Source: Seramator thermalis (GTDB lineage Bacteria; Bacteroidota; Bacteroidia; Bacteroidales; Dysgonomonadaceae). Taken from it: 46,644 nt of DNA. The stretch covers positions 1 to 46,644 of the forward strand of contig NZ_RXHS01000018.1 of NCBI RefSeq assembly GCF_004138125.1, in the 5' to 3' direction. Both the position numbers and the translations under genes were made by a program. This document shows positions 35,021 through 42,176 of the stretch, piece by piece. The first letter of the stretch is position 1. The number at the start of each line of letters is the position of its first letter. Under the pieces are notes generated by a model that was given only the letters and a program-made list of their open reading frames with translations, was not told where the DNA came from and ran no database searches.

Positions 35021-37552
35021 ATGTCAAAAGAAGCTAAAGCAAGAATAAAAATCAATAAACTGCTTGAAGAAGCAGGATGGCATTTCTTTGACTCCGAAGA
35101 AGGCAGAGCCAATATTGTACTTGAGAATAAAACAAAACTAACTCAAACTGAATTAGATGAATTCGGTGAGGATTTTGAAAAAACGAAAAATGGCTTCATT
35201 GACTATCTGTTACTTGATGACAAAGGTTTCCCTTTCATTGTTTTAGAAGCAAAGAAAGAGGAAATTAACCCGCTTTTTGCTAAGGAACAAGCCAGAAAGT
35301 ATGCGCAATCTCAAAACTGTAGATTCGTAATTCTTTCAAATGGAAATTTGCATTATTTCTGGGATTTACAGAGAGGTAATCCGAATATTATTGCAACATT
35401 TCCTAAACCAGAAACTGTAATCGGATATACGGAATTTAAGCCAAATGCCGAAGCGTTAATAAATGAAACTGTAAAAGAAGATTACATTGTAAAAACTCAA
35501 AAACCAGATTACGCAAGCGACCCGAGATATATTGACGAATCACAACGCTCAGCTTTTATTGAAGAAAATAAATTAAGGTTTTTGCGTAAGTATCAGGTTA
35601 GGGCTATTGAACGGATACAGGAAGAAGTAAAAGCAGGCAAAGACCGTTTCTTATTTGAAATGGCAACCGGCACTGGTAAAACTTTAACTTCAGCAGCAGT
35701 TATAAAATTGTTTTTACGAACTGGAAACGCAAGAAGAGTTTTGTTTTTGGTTGACCGTTTGGAATTGGAGGACCAGGCAGATAAAGCATTTAAAGAATAT
35801 TTAAGAACTGATTATAAATGCAGTATTTACAAAGAAAATAGGGATGATTGGCGACAAGCAGAAATTGTTGTTTCGACAGTGCAATCATTTCTTTTCAAAA
35901 ACAAATACAAAAGAATTTTTACTCCTACTGATTTTGACCTTGTGATTTCGGATGAAGCACATAGAAGTATCGGTGGAAACAGCAGAGCTGTTTTTGAATA
36001 TTTCATTGGCTACAAGTTAGGTTTGACAGCTACACCAAAGGACTATTTAAAAAAGATTAATGCGGGTGCGTTAAGCGAAAAAGACCCAAGAGAATTAGAA
36101 AGGAGAATGCTTTTAGACACTTACACAACCTTTGGTTGCGAAGATGGAAAGCCAACCTTTCAATACAGCCTTTTACATGGTGTAAAAGATGGTTATTTGG
36201 TTAATCCTTGCGTTGTAGATGCAAGAACGGAAATAACCACACAGCTTTTAAGTGATGAAGGTTACACGGTAGAAATAACAGACGATGAAGGCGAAGAAAC
36301 TTCAACCACTTTTTCGCAACGTGATTTTGAAAAGAAACTGTTTTCTGAAAACACAAACCGCATTTTTTGTAAAACATTTTTAGAAAACGCATATAGAGAC
36401 CCCATATCAGGCGAAATTGGTAAATCAATCGTATTCTGTGTAAGCCAAAACCATGCTGCTAAAATCACTCAAATTCTCAATGAATTTGCCGATAAGATGT
36501 TTCCAGGCAAATATCAATCTGATTTTGCCATGCAGGTTACCTCATGGATTCCCGATGCACAGCAATTAACGATTAACTTTACCAACAATCGTTTAGGAGG
36601 TAAGGGTAATTTTCATGATTTATACCAAACAAGCAAAACCCGTGTATGTGTTACAGTCGGAATGATGACAACAGGATATGATTGCCCTGATATTTTGAAT
36701 GTTTGTTTGATGCGACCAATTTTCTCTCCAACCGACTTTATTCAAATCAAAGGTAGAGGAACAAGAAAATACAATTTTGCGAATAAAGAGGTTTTGAAGG
36801 ATAAAAGTTTAATCGACAATATACCTAAAGAAAACCTGCAAAAATCAAGATTTAAACTTTTTGACTTCTTTGCAAACTGCGAGTTTTTTGAGGAAAAATT
36901 CAATTACGATGAAGTTTTAAAGTTACCTCCAAAAGGAACTTCTACCGAAGGCGGTGGTGGAGGTGGTTATGTTGTTGATGAATACGATAGCACAAAACAC
37001 GACCCCTTAAAAACCTTTACAGTCAATGAAATTGGAGTTGAGGGAATGAAGATTGACCGAATGTATTTTGAAAAATTTGAAGATAAAGTAAAAGAGGATG
37101 ACAAAATCAAAGAATTAGTTCAGCAAAAGGATTTTGATGCAATAGAACAATACATTATCAGTCAAATTTTTGATAAACCGGAGGAGTATTACAATATAAG
37201 CAAACTACGGAATGCTATAAAAATTGACAGGCGTTTATCATTAAGGGAAATCATTGAAAAAATCTTTGGTTTTATTCCTTATTTTAAATCTAAGGACGAA
37301 CTCCTTGACGATGAATTTGAAAAGTTTGACAGTCGTTATTTACCACCCGAAGAATATTTCACGTTCGCAAAGGATTATTTTAAAAGTTACATTACAGACT
37401 CTGAGTTCAGAGATATAATCGAGAATAAAAAATATGCATTATTAAACACCAATCCAAATGGTGATGTATTCAGAAAACTACCGCCAGAGTTGCGTTTTGC
37501 GATACCTGAGTACATAAAAGATAATGTATCACTAAATAAATTTGTTCCATAG
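35021..37552 (+). CDS. hsdR: Type I restriction enzyme, R subunit
   Basis: 843 aa. The motor/nuclease subunit of a type I restriction-modification system. The N-terminal PD-(D/E)XK nuclease is FIDYLLLD (D61) and IVLEAKKE (E76-x-K78). The SF2 translocase has Walker A MATGTGKT (214-221), DEAH (311-314), LTATPKD, and motif VI QIKGRGTRK. After a Gly-rich linker (GGGGGGY, about 647-653) comes an EcoEI-type C-terminal domain that docks on the methyltransferase. Cleaves unmodified DNA after ATP-driven translocation. Its TAG abuts the ATG of a TnpA gene with no spacing. The methylase/specificity gene resumes 690 bases downstream. Confidence 0.92.
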   Translation: MSKEAKARIKINKLLEEAGWHFFDSEEGRANIVLENKTKLTQTELDEFGEDFEKTKNGFIDYLLLDDKGFPFIVLEAKKEEINPLFAKEQARKYAQSQNCRFVILSNGNLHYFWDLQRGNPNIIATFPKPETVIGYTEFKPNAEALINETVKEDYIVKTQKPDYASDPRYIDESQRSAFIEENKLRFLRKYQVRAIERIQEEVKAGKDRFLFEMATGTGKTLTSAAVIKLFLRTGNARRVLFLVDRLELEDQADKAFKEYLRTDYKCSIYKENRDDWRQAEIVVSTVQSFLFKNKYKRIFTPTDFDLVISDEAHRSIGGNSRAVFEYFIGYKLGLTATPKDYLKKINAGALSEKDPRELERRMLLDTYTTFGCEDGKPTFQYSLLHGVKDGYLVNPCVVDARTEITTQLLSDEGYTVEITDDEGEETSTTFSQRDFEKKLFSENTNRIFCKTFLENAYRDPISGEIGKSIVFCVSQNHAAKITQILNEFADKMFPGKYQSDFAMQVTSWIPDAQQLTINFTNNRLGGKGNFHDLYQTSKTRVCVTVGMMTTGYDCPDILNVCLMRPIFSPTDFIQIKGRGTRKYNFANKEVLKDKSLIDNIPKENLQKSRFKLFDFFANCEFFEEKFNYDEVLKLPPKGTSTEGGGGGGYVVDEYDSTKHDPLKTFTVNEIGVEGMKIDRMYFEKFEDKVKEDDKIKELVQQKDFDAIEQYIISQIFDKPEEYYNISKLRNAIKIDRRLSLREIIEKIFGFIPYFKSKDELLDDEFEKFDSRYLPPEEYFTFAKDYFKSYITDSEFRDIIENKKYALLNTNPNGDVFRKLPPELRFAIPEYIKDNVSLNKFVP

Positions 37553-38014
37553 ATGGCAAATACCTACTCACAAATCAACATTCATTGCGTTTTTGCCGTT
37601 AAAGGCAGAGAAAATATGATAACTGATAGGTTTCGTGACAACTTGCATAAATATATGTCGGGAATTTTAAGAAATGAGAATGCTTTTCCTTTAGCTGTTG
37701 GTGGCTGGAGAGACCACGTCCATGTTTTTTTTGAATTACCTCCGAATTTGAGGGTTTCTGATTTGATGCGAGATTTAAAAGCTGTTTCTTCCAAATGGAT
37801 TAATGATAATCGTTTCGTCAAGGGAAAGTTTCAGTGGCAAGAGGGATATGGAGCATTTTCATATTCACGTTCTCAACGTAATAATGTCATTCAATACATT
37901 ATGAATCAGGAAAAACACCATAAAGGGAAAACGTTTAAGGAAGAATATCTGGATATGTTGATTAAATTTAAAATTGAATTTAAAGACGAATATGTATTTG
38001 ATTTTTATGATTAA
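37553..38014 (+). CDS. REP-associated tyrosine transposase/IS200-like TnpA
   Basis: 153 aa, Y1 transposase of the IS200/IS605 superfamily. HUH motif DHVHVFF (H55, H57), catalytic tyrosine in VIQYIMNQEKHHKG (Y115) with the following basic/His residues. The length is typical for single-domain TnpA. It starts immediately after the hsdR stop and is followed by a set of small hairpins (38025-38172) rather than by clear IS ends. This fits a RAYT with its REP-like targets, or an IS200 insertion in the hsd operon. The catalytic residues are intact. It would be cotranscribed with hsdR and hsdM. Confidence 0.85.
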   Translation: MANTYSQINIHCVFAVKGRENMITDRFRDNLHKYMSGILRNENAFPLAVGGWRDHVHVFFELPPNLRVSDLMRDLKAVSSKWINDNRFVKGKFQWQEGYGAFSYSRSQRNNVIQYIMNQEKHHKGKTFKEEYLDMLIKFKIEFKDEYVFDFYD

Positions 38015-38024
38015 AGAAAAGGTC

Positions 38025-38172
38025 GCCCCAATGGGGCTTAGAAAAATGGTTGTGTGAATCAATTTTCTACCATATGTATGCTCCTATGGAGCTTGTGAAA
38101 TGAATATTGTCCCTCGTAGGGACAACCTTTTGGTAGAAAATAAAACGAACAAAAGCAAAAGTCCCGTAGGGA
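38025..38172. repeat. REP-like hairpin array downstream of TnpA
   Basis: Four perfect short hairpins with three-base loops: GCCCC/GGGGC (38025-38037), GCTCC/GGAGC (38080-38092), GTCCCT/AGGGAC (38109-38123) and TCCC/GGGA (38162-38172). The last two are followed by 'aaccttttggta' and 'gaccttttcgta', so they are copies of one unit. The GTCCC(gta)GGGA(c) type with a trailing CCTTTT is a REP-like motif. It fills the 225 bases between tnpA and hsdM. Confidence 0.7.
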
Positions 38173-38239
38173 TGACCTTTTCGTAACAATAAAGAATAAG
38201 AACAAAAAAAATCCATTAACGACGAATCTATAAAAAATA

Positions 38240-40690
38240 ATGTTAGACCAAGAAACAAAACGCAGGATTGATACTGCAAGAGATATTTTGGTAGGAAAAT
38301 TACCAAACCCACAAAGTCAGGTGGAGCAAATTACCATTGCCATGATATACAAATTTATGGACGACATGGATAAGGAAGCAATGGAATTTGGAGGAGAAGC
38401 TACTTTTTTTACAGGTGATTACGAAAAATATAGTTGGACGAAAATATTTGACCCGAAATTGGGCGGATATGAGATGTTAGCACTTTATGGAGAAGCCATT
38501 GTAAAGCTCAACCAAAATCCAAACATACCGCAACTTTTCAGGGATATTTTTAAAAATGCTTATCTACCTTACAGAGACCCAGAGACTTTGAAAATGTTTC
38601 TGAAAGTTATTAATGAGTTTCATTACGACCACAGCGAAAAATTGGGCGATGCTTTTGAATACCTTTTATCAGTTTTAGGCAGTCAGGGTGACGCAGGACA
38701 ATTCCGCACACCCCGCCACATTATTGATTTTATGGTTGCCATTATGCAGCCAAAAAAAGATGAAAGCATTTGCGACCCGGCATGTGGGACTGCCGGTTTT
38801 TTAATTTCTTCATATAGACACATTCTTAACGAAAACACTAAAAAGGACAAAGGCGATTTACTTACTCCCGATGAACGGAAAAAGTTAATAAATAACTTCG
38901 TCGGTTATGATATTTCTTCCGAAATGGTGCGTTTGAGTTTGGTAAATATGTATCTGCATGGATTTACCACGCCAAAAATTTACGAATACGACACTTTAAC
39001 CAGCACTGACCGCTGGGGCGACACCTTTGACATTATCATGGCTAATCCGCCATTTATGACCCCTAAAGGAGGTATCCGCCCGCACAAGAAATTTGCAATG
39101 CAAGCAAATAGAAGCGAGGTGCTATTTGTGGATTATATCATGGAGCATATTAATCCGACAACCGGACGTGCAGCGGTGATAGTTCCCGAAGGTATTATTT
39201 TTCAAAGTGCTACGGCTTACAAAGCATTACGAAAATTATTGGTTGAAAATAACTTTCTTTATGGAGTAGTTAGTTTGCCTGCCGGAATTTTTCAGCCTTA
39301 TAGCGGTGTTAAAACTTCCATTCTATTATTAGATAAAACCCTTGCAAAAAAAACTGATAAAATCCTTTTCGTAAAAATTGAAAATGATGGTTATAGTTTA
39401 GGTGCCCAAAGAAAAGAACTCGCCACAAGTGATTTGCCTGACGCTACAAATTTCATAAAGCAATACATTACAGCTATTCGTAATAATGACTTTTCGCTAA
39501 TTGATTTTGAACATTTGCCATTAAACTCGATTGCAGTTGAAAAAAGCAGAATAGCTGAGAACGGGGATTATAATTTAAGTGGCGATAGATATAAAGACAG
39601 TATTGCAAAAAAGCATTCCAAATTCGATTTAGTTGAATTAAGCGAAGTTTGTGACCTTTATCAACCTCAAACTATTAGCGCAAGTGATTTCAAAGAAAAT
39701 GGGGAATACAAAGTTTTTGGTGCAAACGGTGTAATTGGTTATTACGATAAATATAATCATGAAGAATCAGAAGTTCTAATAACATGTAGAGGGGCTACAT
39801 GTGGTACAATAAATTTTTCTGAACCTAAATCTTGGATTACGGGAAATGCAATGGTTGCTAAACCAATTGATAATAGAATTAATAAGAGATTTCTATTTCA
39901 TTTATTAAAGGCTTCAGATTTGAGTTCCGTAATTACAGGTGCTGCACAACCCCAAATTACACGAGCTTCATTGTCTCCTTTCAAAATACCATTGCCAACA
40001 ATTACCGTTCAATTAGAAATCGAAGCAAAAATAGAGCAATACGAAAAAATCATAGCCGGTGCAAAGCAGGTAGTAGAAAACTACAAACCCCAAATTGATA
40101 TAAAACCCGAATGGGAAATGGTGGAGTTAGGAAGTATAACAAATATTACTTCAAGCAAAAGGATATTCCAAGAAGAATACACCGATGAAGGTATTCCTTT
40201 TTATCGAACTAAAGAAATTGTCGAATTAAGTCAAGGAAAGGAGATAAGTTTAGAACTATATATTTCTAAGGAACGTTTCAAGGAACTAAAAACTAAAAAT
40301 GATATTCCTAAAAAGGGCGAACTTTTAATTTCGGCAGTTGGAACTTTAGGTATTATTTGGGTTATCTCTGATGATCGGGAATTTTATTTTAAAGACGGGA
40401 ATTTGATTTGGGTAAAAGACTTAAAGGGAGTAAATCCATTTTTTTTGAAGTACATTTTAGAAAATGCTTTTTCATATCGAATGGCAGAACTATCTAATGG
40501 TGCTGCATATAATGCGATAACAATAGTAAAACTTAAACAACTTGGCATTCCAATTCCCCCGCTTTCCGAGCAGGAGGCAATAGTTTCCCAAATCGAAAAA
40601 GAGCAACAATTGGTAAATGCCAGTAAAGAGCTGATTAAGATATACGAGCAAAAAATAAAAGACGAAATCAATAAACTTTGGGAAGAATAA
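38240..40690 (+). CDS. hsdM: Type I restriction-modification fused methyltransferase-specificity protein (HsdM-HsdS)
   Basis: 816 aa, about twice a normal HsdS and clearly longer than HsdM (about 500), because the two are fused. Residues 1-450 are the N6-adenine methyltransferase: N-terminal helical domain, SAM motif DPACGTAGF (179-187) and catalytic NPPF (269-272). After about 460 come two target-recognition domains: TRD1 (about 461-590, starting KFDLVELSEV, ending PLPTITVQLEIEAKIEQ), a helical spacer (591-615), TRD2 (from WEMVELGSIT about 625 to PIPPLSEQEAIVSQIEKE about 780), and a terminal coiled coil. The two TRDs define a bipartite site, which cannot be read from sequence. No separate hsdS is present. 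The next gene overlaps the stop by one base. Confidence 0.9.
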   Translation: MLDQETKRRIDTARDILVGKLPNPQSQVEQITIAMIYKFMDDMDKEAMEFGGEATFFTGDYEKYSWTKIFDPKLGGYEMLALYGEAIVKLNQNPNIPQLFRDIFKNAYLPYRDPETLKMFLKVINEFHYDHSEKLGDAFEYLLSVLGSQGDAGQFRTPRHIIDFMVAIMQPKKDESICDPACGTAGFLISSYRHILNENTKKDKGDLLTPDERKKLINNFVGYDISSEMVRLSLVNMYLHGFTTPKIYEYDTLTSTDRWGDTFDIIMANPPFMTPKGGIRPHKKFAMQANRSEVLFVDYIMEHINPTTGRAAVIVPEGIIFQSATAYKALRKLLVENNFLYGVVSLPAGIFQPYSGVKTSILLLDKTLAKKTDKILFVKIENDGYSLGAQRKELATSDLPDATNFIKQYITAIRNNDFSLIDFEHLPLNSIAVEKSRIAENGDYNLSGDRYKDSIAKKHSKFDLVELSEVCDLYQPQTISASDFKENGEYKVFGANGVIGYYDKYNHEESEVLITCRGATCGTINFSEPKSWITGNAMVAKPIDNRINKRFLFHLLKASDLSSVITGAAQPQITRASLSPFKIPLPTITVQLEIEAKIEQYEKIIAGAKQVVENYKPQIDIKPEWEMVELGSITNITSSKRIFQEEYTDEGIPFYRTKEIVELSQGKEISLELYISKERFKELKTKNDIPKKGELLISAVGTLGIIWVISDDREFYFKDGNLIWVKDLKGVNPFFLKYILENAFSYRMAELSNGAAYNAITIVKLKQLGIPIPPLSEQEAIVSQIEKEQQLVNASKELIKIYEQKIKDEINKLWEE

Positions 40691-41415
40691 TGGCAAATGC
40701 AATTGACATACTGGAATATTTGCCAAACTCTTATAAAACAAGGGATGAGCAAGATTACATAAATTTCCTTTGGGAAAGTTTTGAAAGCAATTACAATAAT
40801 GCAAAATATCCCTTTGCTTTTATTGCTTACCACATGCTTTATATGAGTTTTGTATATTTTGAGGTATGGCAAATCAAAGAAAACAGAAAAACAGATTTTG
40901 AGAAAGCGATGGTTGGGTTGAGCAACGACATGGAAAATGATTTCATTAACGCTGTAACGCCATTTGCTTTTGTAAAATCAAACGAAGCACCATTTTTCAA
41001 GTTTTTCAAGCTTCTTGGTTGCGATAATTCAAAAATTGGCACTTACAAAAAAAGTGTTGATGACCGAAATAATTCGTCACATAGCAATGGAAAAATATTA
41101 TTCAATGACAAAAATATTATCGACAGAAAGATTGATGATGTTTTACGTGCAGTTGATGATATTCAAAATCACTCAAAACCAATTATTGAAGAATGCCTTG
41201 CAAAATTTTTAATTGAAAATCACGACCCCGACAAAAGACAATATTACGATGACTTAGACCAGATTAGAGAAATCCTAATACATGGTAATTATCTCTCACA
41301 GAAAGACATTGAGCATTTACTGACTTTTGACATTACAATTCTATCGAAAAGAAAAAACTATGAAGCTATGAAAAGTTTATTTGAAACATTTGTGGAAAAT
41401 TATAAAACAACATAG
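40690..41415 (+). CDS. HEPN-like protein of the type I R-M operon
   Basis: 241 aa from the ATG that overlaps the hsdM stop (TAATG); an in-frame ATG 12 bases upstream is less likely. Almost entirely helical and soluble. The segment VDDRNNSSHSNGK contains R126-N-x3-H131, the Rx4-6H motif of HEPN ribonucleases, placed between helices as in that superfamily. The rest is not recognised. Its coupling to hsdM suggests an accessory or backup toxin of the restriction system (inference). It could instead be a regulatory or anti-restriction partner. Confidence 0.55.
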   Translation: MANAIDILEYLPNSYKTRDEQDYINFLWESFESNYNNAKYPFAFIAYHMLYMSFVYFEVWQIKENRKTDFEKAMVGLSNDMENDFINAVTPFAFVKSNEAPFFKFFKLLGCDNSKIGTYKKSVDDRNNSSHSNGKILFNDKNIIDRKIDDVLRAVDDIQNHSKPIIEECLAKFLIENHDPDKRQYYDDLDQIREILIHGNYLSQKDIEHLLTFDITILSKRKNYEAMKSLFETFVENYKTT

Positions 41416-41429
41416 CCCTCGCTTCGTAG

Positions 41430-41500
41430 TCAAGCACATTTGCAGGTCGCACCAGCCAACGCCAAGAACAAAACCTGCAAAAGAGCTTGCCAACCCCGAC
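41430..41500. repeat. Spacer G palindrome after the hsd operon
   Basis: CAAGC-ACA-TTTGCAGGT pairs with ACCTGCAAA-AGA-GCTTG in an inverted repeat with matching three-base internal loops, around a central segment of about 25 bases. The pattern ACATTTG...CAAAAGAGC is shared with spacer D (34865-34915). Confidence 0.6.
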
Positions 41501-41529
41501 GCACGGACAGAAAGACAATGCAGCAAAAA

Positions 41530-41731
41530 TGACGAGAAAAAACAACGAACCGCCTAAAAAAGGCTTTATACAATAAGGGTTTCAATGGTTATTCAAGCAA
41601 TGTAGCCCGCTCAAAATTTCGTGTCGGCGAACAAATTGCTACATAAAGACAGAAAAAGAAAAAACGATAAAATGAACAGTCCACGCACAAAACAACACAT
41701 TTGCAAACCGATAGGAACTGCTTATATTGTC
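41530..41731. repeat. Degenerate second copy of the spacer B/R2 segment
   Basis: 41540-41630 repeats the left half of palindrome B (AGGCT.TAT.CAATAAGGGTTT, then ...CCCGCTCAAAATT). 41632-41725 repeats the gene-less unit before the kinase (GCGAACAA, TTGCTACATAAAGACAGAAA, ACGATAAAATGAACAG, GCAAACCGATA-GAACTGCTTATAT). The right half of palindrome B is missing, so the two parts were joined by a deletion. No gene is credible here. The 74-codon open frame across it follows repeat sequence. Confidence 0.55.
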
Positions 41732-42004
41732 CTTATTTCCGGTAAACGTATTTTTCAATTTCATTTTCATTTAATTCGTCGGTTGATCAACCCGCTTTTC
41801 CGCCACTTGAAGGAAACTCCTCACCGAACTGCTGTAATTTTTTGATGGAACCGGCGCTGTACCTTTAGAGCATGAGTTTCCGTTCGAAAACTGCGATTAA
41901 ATATTCGATGTCCATTTTTTTTAGATTTAACCACAGCAAAATTAATCGTAACATTCGTGAATGCAACTTTTTTATAATAAAAAAAATTATCTTATTCGGT
42001 TGAT
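41732..42004. other. Unrecognised 273-bp insertion within the repeat
   Basis: Compared with the copy before the kinase, about 273 bases are inserted here, flanked by the direct repeat ATATTGTC (41724-41731 and 42005-42012). The insert has no gene, no evident terminal inverted repeats, a 12-bp palindrome GGTTGATCAACC, and an AT-rich right part. The flanking repeat looks like a target-site duplication, but eight bases in AT-rich DNA could be chance. Confidence 0.35.
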
Positions 42005-42115
42005 ATATTGTCTTTTATCCATAAGTATGAATATGAATAAAATGATTTACGCAGGTTTGATATTTTGTATTTAAGAATGTTTTATATTTGTTGCGTAAAT
42101 AAGACGTTGGGCGCA
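42005..42115 (+). repeat. Repeat R3: promoter-bearing unit before the antiporter gene
   Basis: Third copy. The 56-bp unit (42045-42100) is identical to that of R1 as far as I can read it, with ATTTACGCA/TGCGTAAAT ends and the -7 box TATATTTG at 42083-42090. It is followed by GTTGGGCGCAAGGC (core at 42106). The antiporter ATG is at 42177. Confidence 0.8.
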
Positions 42116-42176
42116 AGGCTGAGAAACCGACAGCATTTCATATATTTGATGGAAGAATTTTAAAAATTGACAGAAT

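Noticed and set aside
41621-41845. 74-codon plus-strand open frame
   Set aside because: It runs along repeated spacer sequence and into the inserted segment. The matching part of the other copy (31930-32030) does not keep the frame as a gene.
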